64,000 nucleotides of DNA. It comes from Cloeon dipterum. Its lineage: Eukaryota; Arthropoda; Insecta; Ephemeroptera; Baetidae. The position numbers and the translations under genes are program-made. The notes beneath the pieces were generated by a model that saw only the letters and a list, made by a program, of their open reading frames with translations, made no database searches and was not told the DNA's origin. The stretch is taken from NCBI RefSeq assembly GCF_949628265.1, contig NC_088788.1, positions 3,100,001 through 3,164,000 on the forward strand. The letters are read 5' to 3'. Below are positions 47,753 through 60,025 of the stretch, in pieces (position 1 is the first letter of the stretch; each line of letters opens with the position of its first letter).

Positions 47753-49997
47753 AGGCTCCGTTGCAGCGCTTTGTTGTTGTTACTCACATAAAATTTCAAC
47801 CAAAATGCTGGTTGGGTATTTGAACCAGAGGTAGTTCTACTCCCTCTTTTGTTGTTGCTGTTGTCGTTCTCTGAAATTTCGATATTGTCAGGGTCACTAT
47901 TCCTCGCAGTGATAAATTTTAAAAGTGATTTCGGAAAAAAACAAATAACCGTGTTTGTTGCACATCCTTTATTGAGCCGAGACAGTATAATTGCTGTTGT
48001 GGCACAGATATTCCACAATTCGTGATGAGTTGTGTAGTTTTAAATATGCTTCGATAAGTGTACGAATTTAATTCATTTTATTGAAAATGTTTGAAGGGTT
48101 TAAACTAAAATTGTGCTGTCTGTTGTTATTGATAACTGTTTTAGGCTGGACACTGATTGTATGGAAACAATAATTTTGTTTGTTTTAAGTGAAATAATAC
48201 AAGTATTTTTCACTAATATTCAATTTACATTTTTTATTTCGTTTATAATTCTTTCTGCTGATGACGCTTTGGAAGTGGATTTTAACTTTCCAGAATTTAC
48301 CATGAAATAACTAGATAATTATTTTTTGAGCAACGAATTTTGCCAACTTTCCATCCTATTCATAGATTTATTTTCTAAAACTACACGGTATATCACAACT
48401 TTTTAAAGTGTGAAGTTCTGAAACGAATACTCAAATAAACATTGCGTAACACGGCATTTATTTTCCCCAGCGAAAAGTGCAAAACTGTGAATAGGTTTGC
48501 TTAGCAGTGGAAGCATAATAGGAGCTCTTCTTCAGGGAATTGTGAAAGCAAAATGCAAGAATTTAGCTGTCGCGGCGGGTGGCTTGTGTCACGTCCAGAC
48601 AGAATCTTCGCCGCACCACTTGTTTCCAGCAGCTCCATGGAAATAGATTAGAGTACTTTGCATAACACAATATCAAGCCAACGTAACAGCCTTGCTAGTC
48701 CTCTTTTATTTCGAGATTTACATGCGTCGTGCATACCATTATAAGTATATAGACACAAACACCGACAGGAGACGCAAACAAAGCGTGTTTCCGGCGGCAA
48801 TTGCGACCTTTTTTCTCCTAAAAATCCTCAAGGAAAACGGTTGGCTTGCATTTCAGGCTAATTTGCAAGTATTGGCAAATGTATTCGTCCGCTCAAAATA
48901 ATTGCATTCAGCTTATTGTTCCGAGTGAGGGCATTGTGTAATCGCGTTCCCACATGGAACATAATAATGTTATGCACATTATTTTTCTCGAAAATTCCAT
49001 TCATTTCATAACAGCAAATAACTTTTTTTTCTCTCTCTGAAAATACTGCAAAAAATAATTCTAAGGATCAAACTCAACCGTTTACAGAGCGGAAATTTAT
49101 ATTTAAAACTGAAAATATAGCAAAGTTTGAGAGTTAATAAGAATTTTAAATTAATAAATTCATTTTTAAACATAAAAATATTTGAAAATCAGTCGAGTAT
49201 CAAATTAAAGCAATTTATTCCTGTCCAAAAAATTAATTTACTGAAATTTGCATGTAAAAAACATTGGATTTTAATTTTTAAATCCACAGATTTGCGTGAC
49301 AGAAGCAAATATTAAATTTCCCACACAAAATTTAATTGCGTGACACAATTTAAACGCGTACTTGAACTCTCAGCCTTGGCAGATATAATTTGATGCCCCC
49401 ATGATACTCTCTTGCATAAGGACGGTGCCTTTAGAGAAGCTAAATAGCTCGCAGCTGTGAATGCGCGAAAACAAAAGTGGCCTGATGGAATTATTTGCTA
49501 ATTACGCCGCCTCGCACGCGTTGCCTTGTTATCAGATAATACACGATGTGTCGCTGAGCCATTAGAATATGCAGCCGAGCGTAATTTATAGGCGCGCGCA
49601 CGCCGGCCGCATCTCATTCCGCGACTTCGCATTAACAAGAAAGTACTAAATGCGCTAATTTGCACGCTCCATGACCGGCTGGCTATTGTTCACTGCATGG
49701 GAAACGACACTATCGTATATTAAAGGGCGATGCGTGACAATTAACGTTGGCATTGAACGCGAGAAAGATCATTCACGCAGAAGGGTTTAAGAAGGCTGCA
49801 GCGATTCTACACTTTTTTTAGGGAATTAATTTGCTTTCCTTGAATTGTTTGGTTTCTAGAAGAAGAATGTAATTTTATACTAGACAAGACCTCAAAACTC
49901 CAGTTGAAGGATTTTTTTTAATTGATTTTCTGCAGAAGGAAAATGGTACTATATAATACAAAAAAAAACAAGTGACCAAAACTGTGGCAAAAAACAA
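47753..49997. other. 3' UTR of the PM20D1-like gene, then intergenic DNA
   Basis: A poly(A) signal AATAAA at 48434-48439 would give a 3' UTR of about 0.7 kb. Beyond it the sequence is AT-rich with a GC-richer part at 49420-49760, and no gene is seen. Confidence 0.45.
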
Positions 49998-50426
49998 TTA
50001 AATTAGAATGATGCAGGGCAACAATTGAAAATTATCTAAATTGTTGGATGCCATAAACAATTGATCGGTAAACAATTTGTTCTACAATTTGCAATAGTAA
50101 AAAAGGACCTTCCTACAGTATAAATTCAAATTTTGCCAATTTTCTCCAAAATTTGCAGTGCTTGAACATATTTTCTCGGCATATTCCGATTCCTCTCGTC
50201 GAGATCTGTCCAACGGTTTATGCCACTTATTGGGGAAACTCTTGGTTTTGAAATTAAATCGGAGTTCGAGTAAGGAGACAACCATTTGAAAGGCACGGTA
50301 ACTCTCCAGCCAATTTTCTCAAAAAATTACAGTGCTTCTTACAAATAGGTCAATTTAGGCTTCAACTGAATCCTAAGGGATGAGTTTATGCATTTTCCAG
50401 GCTTTTGCAGTATCATTCCTCTTTAA
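49998..50426 (-). mobile_element. Family A MITE copy A6, both TTAA ends present
   Basis: TTAAATTAGAATGATGCAGGG at the left and CAGTATCATTCCTCTTTAA at the right; the interior matches the family. The internal frame is open for about 65 codons. Confidence 0.84.
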
Positions 50427-50924
50427 AATTGCCAAAAAATTACTTTTGCCTACGTTGAAACAAATAATCAACAGCCGAAATTCCATCTGTGCCAACTAAT
50501 CCAATATTTCTAAACATATTTTTATGGATTCGACAGTGTTTGTAAAAAAAAAAAAAATTTTGTGAAACTGATTTAAGAATAATTTAGCAACTATTAAAGC
50601 AATGGGGGTGGCTCCTTCGAACAATTTATTAATTCCCAACCGTCGTCTATGGACAGTCGTAAAGCTCATTCAGGAAGTTTTTGGGTCCTTGGAAGCGAAA
50701 ACAAATCAAACACTGCAGGAAAAACAGAAAAGAAGACGAAAGGAAACGGTGAGAGGAGAGCCGCAAAGGTGCGTGTGTGTGCATTAATTTTACGCAACAC
50801 CGCACGCAGAAGGCAAATTCTCACACTCACTCGACGAGAGAGTAACAACACTATGTTTTTGTTTTTGCGCCGGCTCGAGGTCAGTCCTGAGGAAGGAACG
50901 GAGGTGGTGGGCAGCCACTGTACG

Positions 50925-50965
50925 TATAAATCGGGTCCGTCGCCACGCAGCTGCACAGTTCAGCA
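50925..50965 (+). promoter_or_regulatory. TATA/initiator promoter of the Gly/Tyr-rich protein gene
   Basis: TATAAA at 50925-50930 is followed 31-38 bases on by initiator-like ACAGTT/TCAGCA. The first ATG of the gene comes about 50 bases later. Confidence 0.65.
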
Positions 50966-51010
50966 GTGACTCGTCGGCCAAAAAAGGCAATATCGGATTA
51001 CCGCAGCACC

Positions 51011-51735
51011 ATGCGCGCAGCTTTGGTAAGTCAAAAGTCAACTTCCGCACTCGGGAGACAAAGCAAACAACGCTTTTTCTCAATTATCAATAAGCCGTTT
51101 ATCACTGGGCATTTTGGCTGGGGCAGAATTGACTTTTCTTCTTTATTATATATGTGGCTAAAACCTTTTTAAATTTGGTACACTACATAAAATCAGATTT
51201 TCCTTCAAACTGAATGCATTTTTTTAAATATTCGGGGCTCATAATGTGTTTTTTTTGTTAAACTGCGAAATTTAGCAATAATTAGTTTTAAATTTTACTG
51301 ATTATGCGAGGAAAATAATTTAAATCATACAATGCTCAAATTCCTCCGTCATAATAAATAAAATAGAGTGAAAATTAAGAAAACACAAATAAATCCAGTA
51401 GCTCCATCCACCATTTCTCATGAAAATAAATATTTTAAAATTTGAAATCAATTTTTACCAAAACCATTTTGTAAAATAGAAACCTCCGTTCATTTTTCTG
51501 ACATTTCTACGATATTTTCCAGATCGTTTTCACCCTTTTGGTGGCCGTGTGTGCCCTCTCGGAGGCCGGTTACCTGGGCGGCTACGGATTGGGCTACGGC
51601 TACGGCGGCTACGGCTACCCTGGCGGATACTACGCGAGGCCCCACTACGGTGGCGGCTACTACAGGCCCTACTACGGTGGATACTACGGCGGCTACAGCC
51701 CCTACTTCACGCGTTACTACGGCGGCTACTGGTGA
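51011..51735 (+). CDS. Small secreted Gly/Tyr-rich protein (cuticle or structural type)
   Basis: Two coding exons, 51011-51025 (MRAAL) and 51523-51735, joined by a GT/AG intron in phase 0, giving 75 residues. Residues 1-20 form a signal peptide (IVFTLLVAVCALSEA), probably cut before GYLGG. The mature 55 residues are almost entirely Gly, Tyr, Pro and Arg in GGY/GYGGY units, ending GGYW. A tiny first exon that carries only part of the signal peptide is the common layout of insect cuticular and related secreted protein genes. Such peptides are usually structural in cuticle or eggshell, or are neuropeptide-like precursors; no dibasic processing sites are visible, which favours a structural role. 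A poly(A) signal AATAAA is at 51906-51911. Confidence 0.85.
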
Positions 51736-51905
51736 AACTGATCGCGACGAGCACTGGCAAACAAACTCCGATACACACGACTTCCAGCAAATATATGGTC
51801 TCATTTCTTTCTATACCCAGCCCCAGCGGTAAAGACTTTTTACGATTGAGCTCTGCTTTTATTGACTCTTATATATTATATAAAAACTGAAGTGTAAATT
51901 GTGCA

Positions 51906-51911
51906 AATAAA
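51906..51911 (+). other. Poly(A) signal AATAAA of the Gly/Tyr-rich protein gene
   Basis: Hexamer about 170 bases after the stop codon, followed by a second overlapping copy. Confidence 0.65.
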
Positions 51912-51929
51912 ATAAAAGAGGCAATTTGT

Positions 51930-52507
51930 AACTTAATTGATTTACTGCTTTCATTTAATTACCCCTAAACATTTTTCTTGCTTTTTGTTCGCTTACTGAG
52001 TTTTAGAATGCTGCGCTCCCCTTTTTGTGGACGTTTTTTGCTGCAGTGGCTTGAATGAGAAACCGCAGCTTTTGGAATTTTGTGGTTATCCTTTTGCTCA
52101 GCCATTCTTGCAGCTTAGGAGAGTAAAAACTTCTCCAAAATTAAATTAATCTGTGGAGTATATACCTAAAATGTATAATTTAGGACGTTTTGGTGGAAAA
52201 TATGATTTTTTTACGGTTTCAGTTACTAATTTAAAAATACAAATTTTTAATGTGCTTTGATTGCTTGAAAATATAAAAGTGAGGTTTCTATTTTATCAAG
52301 AAATGCTCCAGTTTGATTTGGTTTTGGCAATAAAAATAATGTAATGAGGACCACTACGAGGCATGGCGAGATTTAAAAGCACACAGCACGTGACTCTCAA
52401 GGTTTAGTTTTTATTCTGCGGCAGCAGAAAATAAGGCTCCTGCTCTGACGAGATTCAAGAGGAGCTATAGTTGTTCGACCAGTGAAAAACGAAACAGAGA
52501 GAGGCTC
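51930..52507. other. Intergenic DNA, no gene seen
   Basis: AT-rich; nothing recognised before the promoter-like site that follows. Confidence 0.45.
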
Positions 52508-52566
52508 TATATAAATCCACCTCATTTTCTGCTCAGTCAGTGCGGGTTGATCTGCGGGACAAGATA
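52508..52566 (+). promoter_or_regulatory. Core promoter with TATA, initiator and DPE-like motif, gene unknown
   Basis: TATATAAA at 52508-52515 and the initiator TCAGTC at 52533-52538 put the start at 52535. AGATA at 52562-52566 sits exactly at +28 to +32, matching the DPE consensus RGWYV. A weak donor, ACG|GTAATT, at 52630 could end a first exon of about 95 bases. No coding exon was identified downstream. Confidence 0.55.
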
Positions 52567-52630
52567 TATCGTGTCGTTTTCTCGCAAATGGGAATATGGG
52601 ACTGAATAGCTTCATTCACTAATCGAACGG

Positions 52631-54660
52631 TAATTGATTTTATTTTCTATCTATTTTGTATCCCTATATATGATAAGAGTTTGCGGTCTATAACTGCTTG
52701 TTATAGCAATGTGTCAGCTATAGTAAATAGCTTATTACGTGATTAGCTTGTGCGTTTTATGATTGCCTTAATTGTGCGTAACAAGCGCTCCCCAGATCTG
52801 AAACTCTCAAGCTAATTAATTAACCCAATCAGGCGGAACTGATTGCGCAAACACTCTGCTGCTCTTTAGGGCGAGGGACGTGACGAAAACTCTTTCGTTA
52901 CAAAAGAAAAATGTATTGTAAAAAAGAAAACTAAGAACTAGGATCCGGAAAAATTTTATGAGACTGAAAGAAAGAGATTTGATACGATTTCCAAACGTCG
53001 GGGGAAAATGCAAAATGTATTTTAACCCTGGATGTAATTGCCAATGTTTTTCTGTATTAAGGAAATTAGACTGAAAAACAGTATTTTTAAAAGGAAAAAA
53101 ATAGATTAATTTTTATTATTTTTAGGACTGTGAAATTTAGACTGTCAAACACTTTTTTCTGACAATGAGCTTCCAATCGTCATGAGAGCATCAAATGAGC
53201 ACGAACCATGCAATTTTAAGCTTAATTGTGAATTAAATTTAAACCGTCTAAAACACCTAGAACCGTCTCAAAGCATCAAATAGCAAAAATACGCACAAAT
53301 GTGTGGAATTTTCCATGTTAAAAGATTTTCCAAATTCCATTTGCGATTTTCAATCCCAAAATCCTGTTGATGTGTTTTCCAAACCAACAAAAAATGTTAT
53401 CGTGTTAACCCTAACTTGTAAGTCGGTTTCATTGCAAACTTTAAGACCTTTAATAATTACATTTTTTCAATGGTCTTAGGAAAATTTTACTTCTGTTTTT
53501 TTAGCTGAAAATTCTCCTTAATTTTTAATTGCAGAAACAAACTGTTCAACAACACATTCACACGGATTTCAAAGGCATAAATTAAAAAAAGATTTGAAGT
53601 TTTACTCAAACTAAAGACGGTTTACACAAATTTGTGGCATTTAAAATCACCATTATTTCATTATACTGTATGTGTTCTTGCATATTTTTTAACGAAAAAC
53701 ACAATTTTCTGCAGATTACCATTTCTTTTATTTTGATCTCCTTGCAAAAATAAAACATAAAATAAATTAAAATCACTATATTAAAAATACTGGAAAAATT
53801 TGACTCCCAAAATATTATCTTCTAAAAGCAACAAGTAAATTTACAAAAAAACGGATGAATAAAAACGTCTAAGACCAAATGTTTTGCTCTATTAAACAGT
53901 TTAAAACTCTCAGCGATGACTATTTTATCTGATTGAAAAATCATCTTTTCTGGAAATAATATATGTAATTATAATTAAAAACCTGCAAAAAGCATTATAC
54001 GTTTTGACAAAAAAGAAGCTGTAGAATTTAGCATTAGTAAATGTTACCAAGAAAGGTTTGAATATATAAAAAAATTGTTTTCAATAATTTTAATGTTATC
54101 CTTAATTTTTTTGATTTACATCAAATTTTCTTGAGTTTTTATTACTAATAAAATCATTAAAAACATTTACTGTGCGTAAAATTGTTTAAAAAAAATTGAT
54201 AAAGTTGTAATTTTTAATGAAATAAAAAATATGTAAAATATAACATACCTATTTATGTTCATTGGAAAATTAGCTTATTTTAATAGCACGCCTTTTTACA
54301 TTTATTTTTCAAAAGAATTAAAAAGTATAAAACGGAATGAATGGAGGGCAGAGAATTGGGACTGTTGCGGTGTGAGAAATCGCAGAAGGAGGCGAGTTGG
54401 CTACTCTTCACGACCCTGCTCGGCGCTTGCTTTCTCGGCGCATAAATATGTATACACGTACATTACTCGGTGTGTGTGTGTGTCGGGGGTGCCTGCTGCC
54501 GTTTTGCTGCTCCTGCGTTGGCTCGCTCGTCGTTGGGCTGTGTGAGTGTGATATTATAGCGTGTGCGAGGGAGTGTGCGCGCGGCGGCGACGGGTGCAGG
54601 GGGTGGTGAGTGCGGGGGTGGCTGGGGAGCACCCCTGCCGCCTCCTCACTCGGCCCGTTC
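52631..54660. other. AT-rich intergenic or intronic DNA
   Basis: Very AT-rich at 53000-54300 with a copy of repeat family E at about 53125-53285. A GC-rich patch from 54340 to 54660 is open in several frames without a recognisable protein. Confidence 0.4.
53125..53285 (+). repeat. Degenerate repeat family E copy
   Basis: Shares blocks such as CTGTGAAATTTAGAC, GCATCAAATGAGCACGA and CCGTCTAAAAC with stretches at about 58930-59070, 59870-60025 and 60920-61050. Boundaries are approximate and the class is unknown. Confidence 0.5.
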
Positions 54661-54674
54661 GCTCGCTCGCTCGC

Positions 54675-54716
54675 TCAGTCAGTTTGTGATCCCGGCGCTG
54701 ACTTGATCGCACTGAG
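54675..54716 (+). promoter_or_regulatory. Candidate initiator and 5' noncoding exon
   Basis: The initiator TCAGTC at 54675 and a good donor, GAG|GTGAGT, at 54717 frame a 40-base exon at the edge of a CpG-rich patch. It could belong to the gene whose coding starts at 63897, about 9 kb downstream. Sequence motifs only. Confidence 0.35.
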
Positions 54717-55743
54717 GTGAGTCTCTGCCGTCAATGTGGGTTACTATGGCTCCGCCGCCGATATTGATTCGCGCGACGACGCGCTCTCTCACTCTCAACA
54801 CTTTTCGGCACATTTTCGGCGGAACGAGTCGGCATTTGCGATTAGGATGGAAGGGAAGTTTGCACAAGTTGTGTGCGTGGGTGGATCTCACGCACGCACC
54901 ACTCTCCTCAGATGAAAACTCCAATTTTCGGGGACGGAAATTTGATACGTTTAATGTCTTTTCAATCGATCCACATTTGCAGGGCTGGGACAACTAATAT
55001 ACTAATGAATTTTTTGCGCTTATATAATGGTTTTCATGAGTGAACCGTCCAAACCATTCTCAACTGTCTGAAAACTGTCCTTGAACAATTTAAACCTCAG
55101 GGAAAAAGGGTAATTTTATCATTTATCATTGGAAAAAAAGCAGGTTTAATTATTTTTTATGCCAAGAATTTGATTTTTGTAATTCAGAGGGTTTGAAAAA
55201 TGGATAAATAGACTTTTTCTGGAAGCATGAGATACAAAAAACAGTCTATAGCTATTGGTGTTTCTGAGACTAGTAAAAAATGGAAAAAAAAATTTTGCGA
55301 TTAATGGACATCCCCCAGCAGTCTATAATTCCAGAGAACTTACTCCTTTTTCCCATTAAATTCAGTGATTGAGACTCTCCAAAACATTATTTGTAGTATG
55401 AAGAGTCTTATATTTTATCTGCTGGGGTATATTACCTCCAGCATCTCTGGGAAAAACCGGTGGTTTTTTCCCAGAAGACACCCTTTCTGGAAAGTACCGA
55501 ACGGACAATTGTGTTAACCCTGATTCAATTTGTCGATTTTAGCGCAAAAATATAGTATAAATAAATAGGTTACCAGTCATTATTTTCTATTCCAAGGAAA
55601 GGTTGCTATTTAACGATGAGAGTGTCCTTGTTAGTTAATACAAGTTAAATGTAAATTTAAATTAATTAATTAAAGGACTGCAAACTCGTTATTGTAAGTG
55701 AAAAATCAGATTAAATACTAAATACATAGACGGCGAGTTGCAA
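54717..55743. other. Noncoding DNA, no gene seen
   Basis: Open frames at 54730-54997 lie just after the donor site and lack domains. The rest is AT-rich. Confidence 0.4.
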
Positions 55744-56158
55744 TTAAAGAGATAAAGTGATACTGCAAAAGCCTGGAAAATGCTTGTTGCCAATGCATAG
55801 ACTCATCCCTTAGGATTCAGTTAAAGCCTAAATTGTAATTTTTTGAGAAAATTGGCTGGAAAGTTAGCGTGCTTTTCAAATGGTAATGGCTGTCTCCTTA
55901 CTTGAAATCCGATTTAATTTCAAAACGAAGAGTTTGCCCAATAAGTGGCATACACCGTTGGACTGATCTCGACGAGAGGAATCTAAATATGCCAAGGAAA
56001 TATGTTCAAGCACTGTACATTTTGGAGAAAATCGGCAAAATTTGAATTTTTACTGTAGGAAGGTTCTTTTTTGTTATTGCAAATTGTTGAACTGATTGTT
56101 TATGGCATCCAACAATTCAAATAATTTTCAATACTTGCCCTGTATCATTCCACTTTAA
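55744..56158 (+). mobile_element. Family A MITE copy A7, both TTAA ends present
   Basis: Left TTAAAGAGATAAAGTGATACTG, right TGTATCATTCCACTTTAA, interior as in the other copies. The common internal frame has a TGA in this copy. Confidence 0.84.
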
Positions 56159-56251
56159 ATTGAAGCCCAAGAATAAGAAATGAAACAACGAGAATCAAAT
56201 AAACACGAAACACAAGCTCTCTCTCTCTACACGTAACTTATCAAAATTTCA

Positions 56252-56304
56252 TATATAAAAGCTGATTGCTAAATTCAGTCGCATCTGCCGAGAGCACGAA
56301 ATTG
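56252..56304 (+). promoter_or_regulatory. TATA/initiator promoter with short first exon, gene unknown
   Basis: TATATAAA at 56252-56259, initiator TCAGTC at 56275-56280 (start at 56277), then a donor TTG|GTAAGC at 56305. The inferred first exon is about 28 bases with no ATG. No downstream coding exon was recognised before 63897. Confidence 0.5.
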
Positions 56305-58929
56305 GTAAGCTTCCGAGACGCGCGGGGGATGTTTTGGGGCTGCGATGCTCCTCGATGAGAGTTTTCCCATCTTTGAGCGCTAAATGCCAATTCAAACTGA
56401 CATCAAGTGGTGCTTCGCCCACTCCTTCCGAGCAGCCTGCCTGCCTGTCGCTGAGTATGCGAAAATGCAGCGCGCCCACAGAACCAAACCTTAATATTTC
56501 CGGCAAATGAACACGCCACCAGGTGCTCGGATGAAAAGAAACGCGCGCGCGGACGAACCACTTGCAGAATTAATCCGTGGGATGTCAAGTCTAAACAGTT
56601 TCCTTTTCGACTTGTGCCGGCAACAGAGCACTCATCTCGTCTCTGCTCTCTGCTACATCTGAGAAAACTCATTACTTTTATCCAGGGAAAATTCATATTT
56701 TTTTTTCTACTTGTCAAGAAAGTGGTTTTTGTCGTCGAGGCAAAAAATTTACCTTCACTGAGCATAATCACTTTTAAAATTCACGTGCATGTAAAGTTAA
56801 AAAATGAAATAATCAATAAAGCAACAATTATGCTCATTTTTCTTAAATTACTTATTTATTTAATATTTTTAATGAGATAAATCGTATTATCTGGTAGTTT
56901 GAGTAATTTTCAACCACCAGTTTTCGATCTGTGATGGTTTTCCGCCGGTCAGAAGTCAATATGGCGTCGAAATATAGTAGGCCAATCAGGAGACAGTCCA
57001 GCGGCCAATCAGAAGCGTCGAAAAAGAGGCGTGCCGACCTCATAATTTAATTCCCGCGTATTTTGTTACATTTCCATTAGCCTGATGTGCCATCTAATGG
57101 TCGATTCGCCAATTACCGGGCTAATCAGCTGTTTGTAAAGAAATAAAAACAAAAATATTCATTTTGCTGAAGCTATTTTCATGATAAATTTTCAAGACAA
57201 TTTCATTTTGCGTTTTTAAATTTCCCGCTGTAATCTACCAAACGCCATATCTGCGCATCGCATGAGTCCCGACCCCTGTGTTTTCAACTGATTTTCTCAT
57301 AAATGCAAAGCTTGTGTTTCTAAACTTCAGTACAACTCCAGATATTTATTAATTTCTCGGACTCTGGTGGGCTCGTTTTTCCTGACTTAACCCTCTTTAA
57401 AACATTTTTTTACGCGGATCCTGGTGATTCAGGCACCTCGATATGACTCCAACAACACATCAAGTGAAGTGACAACTCAATTTGAAAAATTGCAGACCAT
57501 ATCAAAACATCTGGAAACACTCAAATGTTAGTAGAATGCTCATAACTCGAGGCTTCATTGACAATTTCTTACGAAACTTTATTTTATCAATTTTTAGAGG
57601 AACAAATTTTTTGCAAAAACATTGTAACATTGGCAATAGAGACACATATTTATTAAAACCAGTTTTTGGACCTCAAATTCCACTTGAAATTTATAAAATC
57701 TGATGACAGAAGCTCAGAAAAAAATAATATTTAACAGTCTTAATATATAAAAACTATATTAATTTATATGCCAATTGACATAGTAAATATATTTTTTTTT
57801 AAATAAGAACGATGCAGATGGAAGACAAACAGTCATAATATTTCGGCGCTCAAATCAATAACTGTAGACGCCGAGTCAATACATCATATATGCAATTCGT
57901 CCACGAAAAGACTTCCACAGGTGTGCGAGTGAGCGCAACAAATGCCAATTAGTGCTAATCAGATGTGCCTGTCAATGCAATTGCGGCTGACAGACAATAT
58001 CGTACACTTCAGAGCTCGAAACAAAAGGAAGTGACAGACAGAAATTTGATTCAGATATATGAGGCTTTGAATTGCACAAGACAGCGATATGTTTGTTGAA
58101 TCAATATGCTAAGGCAGGTCAACAACAAAAGATTTAATGATTTTCCTGTTATTTATAATTGTATAAATTTAAATCTATCAGAAAGGGGTTTTAGTTTTCT
58201 GCCTCCTTAAATCAACAATTGGGGACGAATGACGTCATTGCATGTCTAAACTTTTGAAGAACCAGTTCATTCACACTTTAGCCTAGAAAAGTTTAGAATT
58301 TGATTAAAATTTGAGGAAAAATCAGAAGCGACCATTTTTTTGCTTGCTCGCAATGAGACCAAATATTTTTTACATTTATTTTTTTCTTCACTAAAAATAA
58401 CCGTGGTTTATTCTCTTCAAGATCTCTAAGTGGCTAGTGTTGGAAAAAATAATAAATTCGAGTTCAAAAAAGGCTACAATGCCGTTGGATTAAAAAATAA
58501 AAACAATTACATAATTATATTTAGAGGCTTTTACAATAAATGGATTACGTAACTTATAAAAATCAACAATTCTTAAATATACCTGACAAATTTCGTGAAA
58601 TGACAAATGACTTTTCACTCATTGTACGGTCAGTGATTTAAAACCCTTAAATGACAAACGGATTAAACATTTGGCTACTTTGCATGATGATAATTTGAAC
58701 AATGCTAATTTCTTTCATCAGCGCAGGTTTTAATTCTTTTAATCAAAAAACACTGGTTTAAAAATCAATTCAGGATTCATTTTATTATTTACAAAAAGGA
58801 AAGGTTTAAAAAATAACCGATTCATCGAATAAGAACTAGAAAATGGATCAAAAAATATTTTCCGGCTCTTTGAGAAACCTGGAAAAAATCTAACTCGAGG
58901 AACTCAAAACGGATTATAAGCCGATTTAG

Positions 58930-59070
58930 ATAAGTTAGGCATGCTTATTGTTAGAGATGATTTTGGATATTTTAGTTAAAAAAATGACTTTAAATTGCAT
59001 GATTGGAGCTCGTTTGATGGTCTTGTGACGATTGGAAGCTGATAATAAAATAGCAAACCGTCTAAAACCA
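58930..59070 (-). repeat. Degenerate repeat family E copy
   Basis: Inverse orientation to the 53.1-kb copy; shares GATTGGAGCTCGTTTGATGG and AACCGTCTAAAACCACAG blocks. Boundaries are approximate. Confidence 0.45.
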
Positions 59071-59869
59071 CAGTTCAGAGTCTCACCAATTATCTTAAAA
59101 GCCCTTAATTTAACACTGAGCTCGAGTTTTTGTATTCTTTTAAAGTAAAGTTTGCTCGAGTTGATAAAATTGTGGTCAATAAGCGAAGCACAAAAGTGTG
59201 CGGCCGAGAGAGCCCTGAATGAGAGGTTCGGTGATCTTGAATGCGGACGAGTTAGTAATTTTCTCGTCGTTTTCGCTCTTTCACTGTCTGTTCTCGCGCG
59301 TGCACTAGAGATTATTATACAGAGAAGCAAGAGTAGCAGAGGGCAACTAAAGGGGAAGATGAGCGAGCGTGTGCGGCGGCCCTGCAGCCGACTGAGTGAG
59401 TCGCGAATCGATCGCACGCGCTCTCGGCCAACTCAGCATCCGCGATCGCCTCTGGCGCCCTCTCCATCCACTATTTGCACCGCCGCACCCGGCGAATTTC
59501 CGCGAATTCGGACCAATTTCGTCCGCTCAAAGATAAAAAAAGCATCGCTCGTTTTGGTCATATAACTGTTGGAGATTTTAGATATGGATTCACGCTTGAT
59601 TAAATAAGAGGGCAAAATTAAAACTGTTTCGAGACACTGCTGAATATTTAGTGTTTTTCTTGGAGATTAAAAGGTACAGTTGAAAAATGCTAATTTGACG
59701 GGGCAGAAATACGAGCTTGGTCCTTGGCAAAAAAAACGATATTTGAAAAATTCCTATTTATTTGCGTGCGGCTGCTATTATTTTGAAAGTTTGAGACCAA
59801 AAAATATTAATTAATTATTTATATTATATTAAATAACATTATTTTCAAGAATTTTTGCCACGAAAAGTC

Positions 59870-60025
59870 AAAATAGATGATTTTAGACGGAATTTGGACG
59901 ATTTATCATGGTTTTGGCAGTTTTAGAAGGTTATAAGAGCATAAAATTGAATGATTTGTGCTCATTTTATGGTCCCGCTATGATTTGGAGCTCAGAAAAA
60001 AGTCAACCGTCTTAAATTCACAGCC
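59870..60025 (-). repeat. Degenerate repeat family E copy
   Basis: Ends CCGTCTTAAATTCACAGCC, the inverse of the GGCTGTGAATTTTAGA start of the 60.9-kb copy, suggesting that this block is a terminus. Confidence 0.5.
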
